Origin: Acidobacteriota bacterium
GTDB lineage: Bacteria > Acidobacteriota > Thermoanaerobaculia > UBA5066
Assembly (NCBI GenBank): GCA_003152095.1
Contig: PLZI01000132.1
Span: 69,620 to 110,671, forward strand
Length of the DNA stretch: 41,052 bases
Reading direction: 5' to 3'
Both the position numbers and the translations under genes were made by a program. Under the pieces are notes generated by a model. That model was not told the origin of the DNA. It did not search any database and worked only from the letters and a program-made list of their open reading frames with translations. Shown here piece by piece: positions 14,017-21,490 of the stretch (positions are counted from its first letter, which is position 1; every line of letters begins with the position of its first letter).

Positions 14017-14967
14017 ATGATCATGCCGGGGGTGGGGAGGGCGGTGAGGCGCAGTACCCTAGTCGTCATCTCGAAGTGCTGGGTCCTGGCCGGTCTCCTC
14101 GCCTCCTCGCTCCTCGCGGCGGCTGAACCCACACGCCTCGTCATCGAGCCCCAGCCCGGCCTCCCACCGTCCGCGAACCGCCTCTTCGCCGGGCCGCGTC
14201 CATGGGTCGCGAGCGTGATGGAGCTGGTGGGCCTCGATGTGCCAGGGCCGGACATCCGCGTCGTCCTCGCGCCGGAGTCGTCGCCGCTCGCGCGCGCCGT
14301 GCCGGCGTGGGTGTCGGGGTACACGGACGGCGTCTCGAACGTCGTCGTCCTTCTGGCCGAGCGCACGCCGTCGTACCCGGACGGCGGCCTCGAGGAGGTG
14401 CTCGCGCACGAGGTCGCGCACGTCCTCATCCACCGGGCGAGCGGCGGGCGGCGCGTGCCGCGGTGGTTCGACGAGGGCCTCGCGATGCTCGCGGCGCGCT
14501 CGTGGCGGCTGCGCGACCAGACCGAGCTGGCGCTGGGGCTGTTGTCGGGCCCGCGGGTGCCGCTCTGGAAGCTGGACGACCTGTTCCAGGGGGACCGGCG
14601 GCAGGTGGAGCACGGATACGCGCTGTCGGGCACGCTCGTGCAGGACCTCCTCGAGCGCTACGGCCCGGCGGTGCCGCGCATCGTCCTCGCGCGCGTCGCG
14701 CGCGGAGACACGTTCGACGAGGCGATGCGCGGCGCGACGGGCGCGACGCTCCTCGATATCGGCGAAGCGTTCTACGCGCGGCAGGCGACGCTGAAGCGCT
14801 GGATCCCAATCCTCACGAGCAGTGCGGTGCTCTGGTTCGGAATCTCGCTTCTTGCGATCGTCGCGGCGATCCGGAAGCGGCGGAGAAGGGTGGAGTTGGA
14901 GGAAGAAGCGGCGGAGCTGGAGGCGGGGTCGGAAGCGGACCAGCCCCCGGACGAGACGGTGAACTGA
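14017..14967 (+). CDS. Membrane-anchored gluzincin-type zinc metallopeptidase (peptidase MA-like)
   Basis: The product has up to 316 residues (ATG 14017 or 14023). Residues 18-37 form a signal peptide or anchor. The catalytic core has HEVAH at 131-135 with Glu132 as general base, and WFDEGLAML at 150-158 with Glu153 as third zinc ligand, the pattern of peptidase MA / gluzincin families. A hydrophobic helix at about 264-288 (ILTSSAVLWFGISLLAIVAAI) is followed by an Arg-rich then Glu-rich cytoplasmic tail, so the peptidase faces the periplasm and is held at the inner membrane by its C-terminus. The substrate is unknown. The ribosome site is weak. It is divergent from acpS and followed 37 bp later by a methyltransferase gene with its own promoter box. 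Confidence 0.85.
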   Translation: MIMPGVGRAVRRSTLVVISKCWVLAGLLASSLLAAAEPTRLVIEPQPGLPPSANRLFAGPRPWVASVMELVGLDVPGPDIRVVLAPESSPLARAVPAWVSGYTDGVSNVVVLLAERTPSYPDGGLEEVLAHEVAHVLIHRASGGRRVPRWFDEGLAMLAARSWRLRDQTELALGLLSGPRVPLWKLDDLFQGDRRQVEHGYALSGTLVQDLLERYGPAVPRIVLARVARGDTFDEAMRGATGATLLDIGEAFYARQATLKRWIPILTSSAVLWFGISLLAIVAAIRKRRRRVELEEEAAELEAGSEADQPPDETVN

Positions 14968-14992
14968 GGACGGCCTCTTCGTGCGCCGTCTA

Positions 14993-14998
14993 TAGACT
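14993..14998 (+). promoter_or_regulatory. -10-like box TAGACT, leaderless start
   Basis: TAGACT is preceded by TA (TATAGACT) and lies 6 nt before the GTG at 15005, with no Shine-Dalgarno in between. The same hexamer stands 7-8 nt ahead of the starts at 17529 and 27762, so it probably is the -10 element of promoters producing leaderless mRNAs. Confidence 0.45.
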
Positions 14999-15004
14999 GA
15001 ACCC

Positions 15005-15742
15005 GTGGACTCCTCCGCGGACGGTGCCGTGACGGACCTCGCGTCGCTTGTCGGGTCGATCGACATCTACCTGTTCGATCAGCTTCTGCGCGGAAGGATC
15101 CCCGCGGGAAGCGCCGTGTTCGATGCGGGCTGCGGTCAAGGTCGCAACCTCGTCTTCTTCTTGCGAGCGGGCTACGACGTCCGGGCGGTCGACCCCGACC
15201 CCGACGCGATTCGTGCCGTGCGCGCGCTCGCCCGGACGCTCGCGCCGCGCCTTCCCGCCTCGAATTTCAGGGCGGAGCCGGTCGAGGCGAACGGCTTCCC
15301 GGATCGCTCCGCGGACGTCGTCATCAGCAGCGCCGTCCTCCATTTCGCACGCGATGAGGCGCACTTCCGCGCGATGCTCGATGGCACGTGGCGGCTCGTC
15401 AGGCCGGGCGGCGTCCTCTTCTGTCGTCTGGCCTCGACGATCGGAATGGAGGACCGCTTCACGCCGCTGGGAAAAGGGCGCTTCCACCTTCCCGACGGCA
15501 GCGAGCGCTTCCTCGTCGACGAGCAGAGGTTGATGGCGCTCACCGGCGAGCTCGGCGGCGAGCTGATGGATCCGCTGAAGACGACCGTCGTCCAGGACCG
15601 CCGCTGCATGACCACGTGGGTCGTGAGGCGGAGTCGAACCTTTTCCGGATCCGGACGTCCCGGAAGGAGAGGAGTCAACCCTCTCAGGTCCCCTTCAAAC
15701 TCGCGATGTCGATCACGAAGCGGTAGCGGACGTCGCTTTTGA
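15005..15742 (+). CDS. Class I SAM-dependent methyltransferase (type 11)
   Basis: This 245-residue protein starts at GTG 15005. Residues 36-48 (SAVFDAGCGQGRN) are motif I for S-adenosylmethionine; VRAVDPDPDAI is the acidic strand-2 motif; VVISSAVLHFA and LVRPGGVLFCRLAST complete the Rossmann fold typical of Methyltransf_11. The substrate is unknown. The normal fold ends at about residue 205 (RCMTTWVVRR). The last 40 residues are Arg/Ser/Gly-rich without structure, and their codons overlap the 3' end of the convergent dehydrogenase gene by 59 bp. The tail may come from a lost stop codon or a frameshift and is probably dispensable. A TAGACT box 6 nt upstream suggests leaderless expression. Confidence 0.82.
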   Translation: MDSSADGAVTDLASLVGSIDIYLFDQLLRGRIPAGSAVFDAGCGQGRNLVFFLRAGYDVRAVDPDPDAIRAVRALARTLAPRLPASNFRAEPVEANGFPDRSADVVISSAVLHFARDEAHFRAMLDGTWRLVRPGGVLFCRLASTIGMEDRFTPLGKGRFHLPDGSERFLVDEQRLMALTGELGGELMDPLKTTVVQDRRCMTTWVVRRSRTFSGSGRPGRRGVNPLRSPSNSRCRSRSGSGRRF

Positions 15743-16739
15743 TCATCCGCTCGTAGGCCTCGTTGATCTTCTGGATTGGGATCACCTCGACGTCCGCGAC
15801 GATCTTCTTCGACGCGCAGTAGTCCAGCATCTCCTGGGTCTCGGCGATGCCGCCGATCATGGACCCGGCCAGCTTTTTGTTGCCGTGGATCAGCGACATG
15901 CCGGCGACGGACGCCGGATGCGGCGGGACGCCGAGGACGACCATCGCCCCCTCCGTCCGGAGAAGACCGAGGTATGCGTTGACGTCGTGATCGACCGAGA
16001 CGGTATCGATCAGGATGTCGAACCGTCCGGCCAGCTTCTTGAACGTCTTGGGCTCGTTCGTCAGCTCGAAGGCATGGGCGCCGAGCCTTCGCGCGTCCGC
16101 CTCCTTGGCGCGCGACGTGCTGAGCATCGTGACCTCGGCCCCCATCGACGCGGCCAGCTTCACGGCCATGTGGCCCAGGCCCCCGAGCCCCACGACCCCG
16201 ACGCGGTTTCCGGGCGCACACTTCCACCGCCGGAGGGGCGAATAGGTGGTGATCCCGGCGCAGAGGAGTGGGGCCGCCGCCGCGAGCTCGAAGCCGGACG
16301 GGACCTTGATCGTGTACCTCTCCGCGACGACGATTTGCGTCGAGTAGCCGCCGTACGTCGGCGTTTTGCGGTCCATCTCGGTGCCGTTGTACGTGAAGGC
16401 CGCCCCTTGCTGGCAAAACTGCTCGAGGTGGCGCAGGCACGGGTCGCACGAGTGGCACGAGTCTACGAAGCACCCGACGCCGGCCAGGTCTCCCACGGCG
16501 AACTTCGAGACGCCGGAGCCGACCTTCGTCACGCGGCCGACGATCTCGTGGCCCGGCACCATCGGGAAGATCGAGCCGCCCCACTCGTCGCGGACCTGGT
16601 GGATGTCGGAGTGACAGACGCCACAGTAGAGGATCTCGATCTGGACGTCGCGCGGCCCCGGCTCGCGGCGTGTGATCGGGTGCGGAACGAGCGGCGCCTT
16701 CGCGGAGGGTGCGGCCCAGGCGGGTACGGGAGTGGTCAT
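15684..16739 (-). CDS. Zinc-dependent NADP alcohol dehydrogenase (YahK/CAD-like)
   Basis: This 351-residue medium-chain dehydrogenase starts at ATG 16739, with an AAGGA site 8 nt upstream. Catalytic zinc ligands are Cys42 (GVCHSD) and the His64-Glu65 pair (GHEIVG). Structural zinc ligands are Cys95, Cys98, Cys101 and Cys109. GLGGLGHMAVKLA is the dinucleotide-binding loop, followed by STSRAKE, where Ser/Arg after the second strand favour NADPH. This is the pattern of YahK / cinnamyl-alcohol-dehydrogenase-like aldehyde reductases, usually broad-specificity enzymes that reduce aldehydes. It is a single-gene unit, convergent with the methyltransferase gene, whose tail it overlaps. A start further upstream at 16826 would add unstructured residues and is not favoured. 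Confidence 0.93.
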   Translation of the reverse strand: MTTPVPAWAAPSAKAPLVPHPITRREPGPRDVQIEILYCGVCHSDIHQVRDEWGGSIFPMVPGHEIVGRVTKVGSGVSKFAVGDLAGVGCFVDSCHSCDPCLRHLEQFCQQGAAFTYNGTEMDRKTPTYGGYSTQIVVAERYTIKVPSGFELAAAAPLLCAGITTYSPLRRWKCAPGNRVGVVGLGGLGHMAVKLAASMGAEVTMLSTSRAKEADARRLGAHAFELTNEPKTFKKLAGRFDILIDTVSVDHDVNAYLGLLRTEGAMVVLGVPPHPASVAGMSLIHGNKKLAGSMIGGIAETQEMLDYCASKKIVADVEVIPIQKINEAYERMIKSDVRYRFVIDIASLKGT

Positions 16740-17067
16740 CGTGGATTCCTTAGGCGAGTTGCTGCGGTCGTCCTTCATTCCTCGCCAGACCGGCTGAAGG
16801 TTATGCCGCCCGACAAGCTGGAGCAACTGTCGGATCTGAGTGGCGACCAGCCGTTCCTTGGGGGTCCATCCGGACGAGGATTCCGCAGCGCCGTCCTCTC
16901 CGATGTGAAGCCACGCGGGAATGCGCTATACTCCCCCTGTTCGCCCTTTCTCGTACTGACGGAGCGGACCGAGAACCGAAAGGTCCCCGTCGACCCTTAC
17001 CGTACCTTTCATCACCATCTTCCAGCCGCACTCGTCCTTCTGGACGGGCGTTCAACAAAGGAACCCC
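16740..17067 (+). promoter_or_regulatory. Promoter and long leader of the RRM gene (gene-free 328 bp)
   Basis: No gene is seen in this interval. On the plus strand TATACT (16927-16932), with a weak TGTGAA 17 bp upstream (16904-16909), is the likely promoter of the RNA-binding protein gene. That gives a leader of about 130 nt, long for this window. The leader holds a GGACC (16966-16970) / GGTCC (16982-16986) stem and a pyrimidine-rich run before the AAAGGAA ribosome site. Long structured leaders are common in cold-shock and RNA-binding protein genes, where they mediate temperature or auto-regulation; here that is inference. The part next to 16740 holds the dehydrogenase's ribosome site on the minus strand. 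Confidence 0.45.
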
Positions 17068-17361
17068 ATGAAGCTCTACGTTGGAAACCTCTCTTATTCC
17101 GTCAACGACTCCACCCTCCGCGCCCTCTTCGAGCCCTTCGGCAATATCGAGTCCGCGCGCGTCATCTCCGACCGCGACACCGGCAGCTCGAAGGGCTTCG
17201 GCTTCGTCGAAATGTCCGACGCGGACGGCCAGAAGGCCATGGGCGCCCTGAACGGCAAGGACAATGACGGCCGCGCGCTCAAGGTGAACGAGGCGAAGCC
17301 CCAGGAGAACCGCGGCGGCGGCGGTGGATACGGCGGCGGCGGCGGCCGCGGTCGCTACTAA
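17068..17361 (+). CDS. RNA-binding protein, single RRM with glycine-rich tail
   Basis: This 97-residue protein starts at ATG 17068, with an AAAGGAA site 5 nt upstream. It is one RNA-recognition motif: RNP2 is LYVGNL (residues 3-8) and RNP1 is KGFGFVEM (42-49), with the aromatic residues that stack on RNA bases present. Residues 82-97 form a Gly/Arg/Tyr tail (RGGGGGYGGG type). Bacterial proteins of this plan, like cyanobacterial Rbp proteins, bind single-stranded RNA and are often cold-induced. The gene stands alone behind a long leader. The tail is encoded by a GGC-repeat that could change length. Confidence 0.95.
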   Translation: MKLYVGNLSYSVNDSTLRALFEPFGNIESARVISDRDTGSSKGFGFVEMSDADGQKAMGALNGKDNDGRALKVNEAKPQENRGGGGGYGGGGGRGRY

Positions 17362-17391
17362 GCTCTTAGCTCTTCGCTTTCAGCTTTTTTT
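17362..17391 (+). terminator. Possible weak terminator after the RRM gene
   Basis: Directly after the stop codon, AGCT (17368-17371) can pair with AGCT (17382-17385) and is followed by seven T (17385-17391). The stem is only 4 bp, so it is weak as an intrinsic terminator, but the T-run is striking in such GC-rich DNA. Confidence 0.3.
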
Positions 17392-17515
17392 CGCCGGCGC
17401 CGGACTGGGATCACTTCGGCGCCGGTTCCGTTTTCCGCGGCCTGACGCCCGTCACGAACCGGGCGCTTCGCGCACCTTCGAGGCGAGCGCGGACCTCCGC
17501 TCGGCCGCCGCCCGT

Positions 17516-17521
17516 TAGACT
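17516..17521 (+). promoter_or_regulatory. -10-like box TAGACT, leaderless start
   Basis: TTAGACT ends 7 nt before ATG 17529 with no Shine-Dalgarno between. It is the same hexamer and spacing as seen before the starts at 15005 and 27762. Confidence 0.45.
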
Positions 17522-17528
17522 GGCGCCG

Positions 17529-18167
17529 ATGGCTTCTCCGAAGAGTTCGCGGGTCGAGGCCCGCTGGCCCGCGCTTCTCGCGCTCATCGCCGTGGGCGTC
17601 CTCAACCTCGCGCTCCCGCCCACGCTCACGGTCGGCCCGCGCTGGGTGCTCCTCGCGCTCGTCGTGACGCTGCTCGTTCCGACGGTGATCGCGCATCGCG
17701 CGGGCCACGCTTCTCTCAACCGCGCGCTCGGCCTTCTCGTGAGCGGAATCGTGACGCTGGCTCTCGTCGGCTCTCTCGTCCTCCTCATCGTGGGCCTGCC
17801 GGAGAAAAGCGAGACGCCCGCCGAGCTGGCGAAGTCCGCCGCATGCCTATGGATCACGAACGTGCTGGTCTTTGCGCTCTGGTACTGGAGGCTCGACGCG
17901 GGCGGGCCGCACGCGCGCGCCGGCCGCGGCGCCCATACGGAGGGAGCCTTCTTCTTCCCGCAGATGATGGAGGGGGCGCCGGGGCCGCCGGACTGGTCGC
18001 CCCGGTTCGTGGACTACGTCTTCATCGCGTTCAACAACAGCACGGCCTTCTCGCCGACCGACACGCCCATCCTCTCGCGCTGGGCGAAGGTCCTGACGAT
18101 GCTCCAGTCGCTGATCTCGCTTCTCATCGTCGCGGTTCTCGCCTCGCGCGCCGTCGGACTGCTCTAA
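17529..18167 (+). CDS. Integral membrane protein with pore-like C-terminal region
   Basis: This 212-residue protein starts at ATG 17529 and has about five hydrophobic helices: roughly 12-30, 36-55, 66-87, 103-120 and 189-210. The C-terminal part (FVDYVFIAFNNSTAFSPTD, then LSRWAKVLTMLQSLISLL) has the layout of the pore helix, filter and last helix of two-TM potassium channels (Ion_trans_2), where the filter is TVGYGD followed by PLxRLLAxLEAxxG. Here the filter position reads STAFSPTD and lacks GYGD, so potassium selectivity is not expected. I do not recognise a named family with confidence; DUF1345-like membrane proteins are also similar. It is a single-gene unit between a TAGACT box and a terminator. 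Confidence 0.75.
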   Translation: MASPKSSRVEARWPALLALIAVGVLNLALPPTLTVGPRWVLLALVVTLLVPTVIAHRAGHASLNRALGLLVSGIVTLALVGSLVLLIVGLPEKSETPAELAKSAACLWITNVLVFALWYWRLDAGGPHARAGRGAHTEGAFFFPQMMEGAPGPPDWSPRFVDYVFIAFNNSTAFSPTDTPILSRWAKVLTMLQSLISLLIVAVLASRAVGLL

Positions 18168-18218
18168 ACCGCTGGCTTTTCCCCCTCCGCACTCTTTCGG
18201 ACCCTCCTCCGGAATCTG

Positions 18219-18241
18219 CCCGAGGCGCCTCGGGTGTTTTT
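18219..18241 (+). terminator. Rho-independent terminator after the membrane protein gene
   Basis: CCCGAGGCGCCTCGGG (18219-18234) is a perfect palindrome that folds as a six-pair stem with a GCGC loop, followed by TGTTTTT. It lies 52 bp after the stop of the upstream gene on the plus strand. Confidence 0.75.
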
Positions 18242-18323
18242 CCCTGGCGATTCGGGTCCCGTCCCTATTGAGGAAAGCCTGCCCGGGCCGCACATTGTCC
18301 CTGTCAGCAGCAAGGAGGACGCC

Positions 18324-18629
18324 ATGAGAACAGACAAGAAAGAAACCAGAGGCGGAAACAAGGTCGACGGGGGCTTCTATCTGAACCGCAAGACGTGGGA
18401 CCTCGTGACCGTAAACGGGAAGAAAGGCGTGCTGCCCGGCAAGGCGAATGACCTCTATCTGAAAGTTCCGACGCTGGCGATGCTGGTGGCCGCGCCGCTT
18501 CTGGGCGCCACGCTCGTCATTTTCCTGCCCTTCGTCGGTTTTGCGCTCTTCGCCGCGGCCGGCCTCCGCAAGGTGGCGGGACTCGACAAGGCCAAAAAGA
18601 CCGCCGAACCGGCCCGTGAGACCCGCTGA
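18324..18629 (+). CDS. Small membrane protein, first copy of a tandem pair
   Basis: This 101-residue protein starts at ATG 18324 with AAGGAGG 5 nt upstream. Residues 1-48 form a polar N-domain (GGNKVDGGFYLNRKTW, then TVNGKKGVLPG and LYLKVP). Residues 49-78 are hydrophobic with a central Pro-Gly break (LLGATLVIFLPFVGFALF), likely one long or two short membrane helices. The tail is Lys/Ala-rich. It is about 60% identical by eye over 70 residues to the next gene (MKRIEG...), so the two arose by duplication. I do not recognise the family; similar small proteins are known to me only as hypothetical proteins. It could form a hetero-oligomer with its paralogue. Confidence 0.78.
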   Translation: MRTDKKETRGGNKVDGGFYLNRKTWDLVTVNGKKGVLPGKANDLYLKVPTLAMLVAAPLLGATLVIFLPFVGFALFAAAGLRKVAGLDKAKKTAEPARETR

Positions 18630-18681
18630 ACCGGCAAGCGTCGCAACGTCGCATGAGAAGAGAAACGAAAAGGAGTACGTC

Positions 18682-18972
18682 ATGAAACGGATCGAAGGCG
18701 GCAGCAAGGTCAAGGGTGGGTTCTACTTCAATCAGAAGGGCTGGAACCTCGAGACGGTGAGCGGTAAGACCGGCGTCCTGCCCGGGACGGCTGCCGACGT
18801 CTATCTGAAGGTGCCGATGCTCCTCATGCTCCTCGGGGCGCCGATCTTCGGCGCGACCCTCGTGATGTTCCTGCCCTTCGTCGGCATCGCGCTTTTCCTC
18901 CACGCGATGTTCCAAAAGGCCGTGAAGCCCCTCACGGCCGCGAAGCCGCAGCCCGCGCCCGCGAGGGACTGA
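18682..18972 (+). CDS. Small membrane protein, second copy of a tandem pair
   Basis: This 96-residue paralogue of the preceding gene starts at ATG 18682, with AAAAGGAG 7 nt upstream and 52 bp after the first copy. Shared blocks are GG-KV-GGFY-N-K-W, TV-GK-GVLPG, YLKVP and GATLV-FLPFVG-ALF; the differences concentrate in the C-terminal tail, here Pro/Ala-rich. The conserved N-domain with invariant Gly, Trp and Lys-Val-Pro suggests a folded polar domain before a membrane hairpin. The pair is transcribed together and ends at a strong terminator. Each copy has its own good ribosome site, suggesting high expression. Confidence 0.78.
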   Translation: MKRIEGGSKVKGGFYFNQKGWNLETVSGKTGVLPGTAADVYLKVPMLLMLLGAPIFGATLVMFLPFVGIALFLHAMFQKAVKPLTAAKPQPAPARD

Positions 18973-19000
18973 CGCCCTCGATCAAGATCCAGGGGACGGG

Positions 19001-19027
19001 GGGAGGCGCGGCGCGCCTCCCTTTTTT
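19001..19027 (+). terminator. Strong Rho-independent terminator after the paralogue pair
   Basis: GGGAGGCGC (19001-19009), loop GGC, GCGCCTCCC (19013-19021), then TTTTTT (19022-19027). A perfect nine-pair GC-rich stem and six T make this the clearest intrinsic terminator in the window. It ends at the stop codon of the convergent response-regulator gene. Confidence 0.92.
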
Positions 19028-19680
19028 CACGCCTGAATGATCCCGCGGCGGAGGGCGAAGCGGATGAGCTCGGTGCGCCCATGGACGCCGAGCTTGCCCA
19101 TGACGTGCTCGCGATGGGACATCGCCGTCTTCACGCCGATGCCGAGCAGCTCGGCGATTTCCTTGTTGCTGTGCCCCTCGGCGACGAGCTTCAGGACCTG
19201 CTTCTCGCGGTCGGTGAGCGTCTCGTACGCGTCCACGGTCTCCGTGCCGGCGGCCGCGGCCTCGCGCTCCTCGAGAGCGACGCGCGCGACCTCGGGAGCG
19301 AGCACGAGCCCGCCGCGGGCGACGGCGCGGATCGCCGAGGCCAGCTCGGCGCCTGCCGCCTTTTTCAGGACATAGCCCGAAACGCCGATCTTGAGGAAGC
19401 GCGCGACGTACTCGCGGTCCTCGTACTGCGTGAGGACGATGATCTTCGTGCGCGGGCAGAGCCTGCGGATCTCGAGCGCGGCCTCGAGGCCGCCGAGGTT
19501 TGGCATCGCGATGTCGAGGAGAAGGACATCGGGCAGGAGCTCGACGCAACGATCGATCGCCTGCCGTCCATCCTCGGCTTCGCCCACAACCTCGATGTCG
19601 TCGGCCTTCTGGAGGAGAGCCCGCACGCCTTCGCGCATGAGAGCGTGGTCGTCGGCGATGACGATGCGCGTCCTAGGCAT
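19027..19680 (-). CDS. NarL/FixJ-family response regulator
   Basis: This 217-residue protein starts at ATG 19680 and overlaps the end of the kinase gene by 8 bp. The receiver domain (residues 4-120) has the acidic pair Asp10-Asp11, phospho-acceptor Asp56 in LLLDIAMP, and Lys in GYVLKKAA. The C-terminal LuxR-type helix-turn-helix (about 150-210) is TLTDREKQVLKLVAEGHSNKEIAELLGIGVKTAMSHREH with its usual conserved Glu, Gly and Val residues. Phosphorylation by the adjacent kinase should control dimerisation and DNA binding. It closes the cytochrome c / b / kinase / regulator operon, so respiratory or electron-acceptor genes are natural targets, by inference. Confidence 0.95.
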   Translation of the reverse strand: MPRTRIVIADDHALMREGVRALLQKADDIEVVGEAEDGRQAIDRCVELLPDVLLLDIAMPNLGGLEAALEIRRLCPRTKIIVLTQYEDREYVARFLKIGVSGYVLKKAAGAELASAIRAVARGGLVLAPEVARVALEEREAAAAGTETVDAYETLTDREKQVLKLVAEGHSNKEIAELLGIGVKTAMSHREHVMGKLGVHGRTELIRFALRRGIIQA

Positions 19681-21490
19681 GGAAGACCTCTGGCGGAATC
19701 GGTATCTCGAGCGTGATGTGCGCGCCGTTCCCGGGCGCGGAGTCGAGGCTCATCTTCCCGCCGAGGATCTCCACGCGTTCGCGCATGCCGAGGAGGCCGA
19801 GGCCGCGTCCCGTCTCGGACGGCCGTTCCGCGCTCTTCGGGTCGAACCCCCGGCCGTCGTCCTCGATCTCGATGAGCAACCGCTTCTCGTCGGCGGCGAT
19901 CTGCAGGAGGACGTTCTCGGCCTTCGCGTGGCGGGCCACGTTGAGGAGCGCCTCCTGAACGATGCGGAAGACCGCGGTCGCGACTTCCTTGGGCACGCGG
20001 CTCTCGACGTCCTCGAACTCGCACCTGACGGCGATGCCGAGCGGCTCGATGTGGCGCGCGGCGTACCAGCGCACGGCGGCGAGGAGGCCGAGGTCGTCGA
20101 GGATCGACGGGCGCAGGTCGAAGATGACGCGGTGCAGGTCGTCAAGGGCGCGTCCCGCGAGGACCTTGACCTCCTCGAGGCGCGCGCGCGTCCCGCCTTC
20201 GGGCAGCTCGCCAAGCGCGCTCTCGAGCCGAAAGGACAGGGCGGAGATGGTCTGGCACGTCTCGTCGTGCAGCTCGCGCGCAATGCGCATGCGCTCGCGT
20301 TCCTGCGCGCTCAGGAAGCGCTTGAGCAGCTCGGCGCGCCGGTCATCGCGGTCGCGAAGCTCGGCGTACAGGCGCTGAAGCTCCTGCGTGCGCCTCGCGA
20401 CGCGCGCCTCGAGCTGCTCGTTCGCGCTTCGGATCTCGTCGAGCGAGGCGCCGAGACGCACCCGCATCGTCTCGAGCGAGCGGCCGAGCCGGCCGACCTC
20501 GTCGTCGGGGAGAGGCGGAATGGGCTCTGCGAGGTCGCCGCCCGTGATGCGTTCGGCGGCGCGCGTGAGGACGAAGAGCGGCCGGAGCACGCTGCGCGCC
20601 GCGCCCCACGTGAACAGCGCGGCGAGCGAGAGGAAGACGGGCGTCAGCGCGAGCATCCGACGCCGAAAGGTGAACGCGGGCGCGAACGCGTGGGTCGCCC
20701 GCTCGCGTACGACGACGCCCCAGGGGAAGAGCTTCAGCGGCGCGAACGCGACGGCGTCGTCTCCCACGCGGCCGGCGAACGGTCGGCGGTCTTGGAGAAG
20801 CGGCTTCAGGAATTCGGGGTCGACGGGTGGGGTCCGCGCGGGGCCGGCGTCCGTCGTCGCGACGACCTCGCCCGCCGCATCGACGAGCTCGGTCGTCAGG
20901 CCCTCGCCCGTCTGCGCGGCGGGCAGGAGGTTCGCGAAGGCCGGCCGCGCGGGGTCGAGACTCGCGCCGGCCATGCCCGTGGCCTTTCCGTCGAGATCCA
21001 CGAGCGGGATGAACAGAAAGAGGCGCCGCGCGCCGTTCTTGAGCGTCGTCAGCGCGGACGCGGCGCGGCGGCCTGTCGCGATCGCCTCTTGCGCGGCGGG
21101 CATCGCCAACAGGCGGTCATCGCGATGCCCGCCTTCCGGCTCCTCCCACAGGATCTCGCCGCCTGGGCTCAAAAGGAAAACACTCGAGAAGAGGCGTGAG
21201 TGGCGATACGTGGCAAGGAGCGCGGCACGGCGGGCGGGACTGTCGGGCTCGACGCCGCCGCCGTAGAGGCCTTCGAGCTCGTCGCGGACGATCTCCTCGA
21301 CGTGGGCGACGGCGCTGCGGGCGAGAAGCTGCTGGTCGCGAACGACGCGGGCGGAAAGGTCGTCGAGGGCGCTCGAGATCAGAAACCCGAGGATGACGAG
21401 CGGCGCGAGCAGGCCGAAGGCGACGAGAAGGAGAGCGCGCGTCTGCAGGGCATTGCGGACCCCGGGACGCGGGCGATCTCCCGAGATCAC
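19673..21490 (-). CDS. NarL-type membrane sensor histidine kinase with extracytoplasmic sensor
   Basis: This 605-residue protein starts at GTG 21490; GTGA overlaps the stop of the cytochrome b gene. TM1 is about 18-41; a large extracytoplasmic Cache-like sensor spans about 45-270 (VFLLSPGGEILWE, then FLFIPLVDLDGKATG); TM2 is about 279-297. A HAMP domain follows (about 300-352: LRPLFVLTRAAERITGGDL), then a coiled coil. HisKA_3 has the phosphorylated His408 in RIARELHDETCQ. The HATPase domain has the N-box EALLNVARHAKA and the G-boxes DDGRGF and GRGLGLLGMRERV. The sensor is outside the membrane, next to the cytochromes, so it may sense a redox partner or electron acceptor. It pairs with the response regulator immediately downstream. 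Confidence 0.93.
   Translation of the reverse strand: MISGDRPRPGVRNALQTRALLLVAFGLLAPLVILGFLISSALDDLSARVVRDQQLLARSAVAHVEEIVRDELEGLYGGGVEPDSPARRAALLATYRHSRLFSSVFLLSPGGEILWEEPEGGHRDDRLLAMPAAQEAIATGRRAASALTTLKNGARRLFLFIPLVDLDGKATGMAGASLDPARPAFANLLPAAQTGEGLTTELVDAAGEVVATTDAGPARTPPVDPEFLKPLLQDRRPFAGRVGDDAVAFAPLKLFPWGVVVRERATHAFAPAFTFRRRMLALTPVFLSLAALFTWGAARSVLRPLFVLTRAAERITGGDLAEPIPPLPDDEVGRLGRSLETMRVRLGASLDEIRSANEQLEARVARRTQELQRLYAELRDRDDRRAELLKRFLSAQERERMRIARELHDETCQTISALSFRLESALGELPEGGTRARLEEVKVLAGRALDDLHRVIFDLRPSILDDLGLLAAVRWYAARHIEPLGIAVRCEFEDVESRVPKEVATAVFRIVQEALLNVARHAKAENVLLQIAADEKRLLIEIEDDGRGFDPKSAERPSETGRGLGLLGMRERVEILGGKMSLDSAPGNGAHITLEIPIPPEVFHA

Noticed and set aside
13581-14633. Upstream extension of the AcsA-like ligase frame past its real start
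   Set aside because: The extension overlaps acpS in another frame and the divergent peptidase gene, and it is Arg/Ser-rich with no homology. The ATG at 13580 has a good ribosome site and gives the normal length for the family.
16801-17058. Small minus-strand open frame in the leader of the RRM gene
   Set aside because: Arg/Gly-rich, no ribosome site, overlaps the promoter and leader of the RRM gene and has no recognisable motif.
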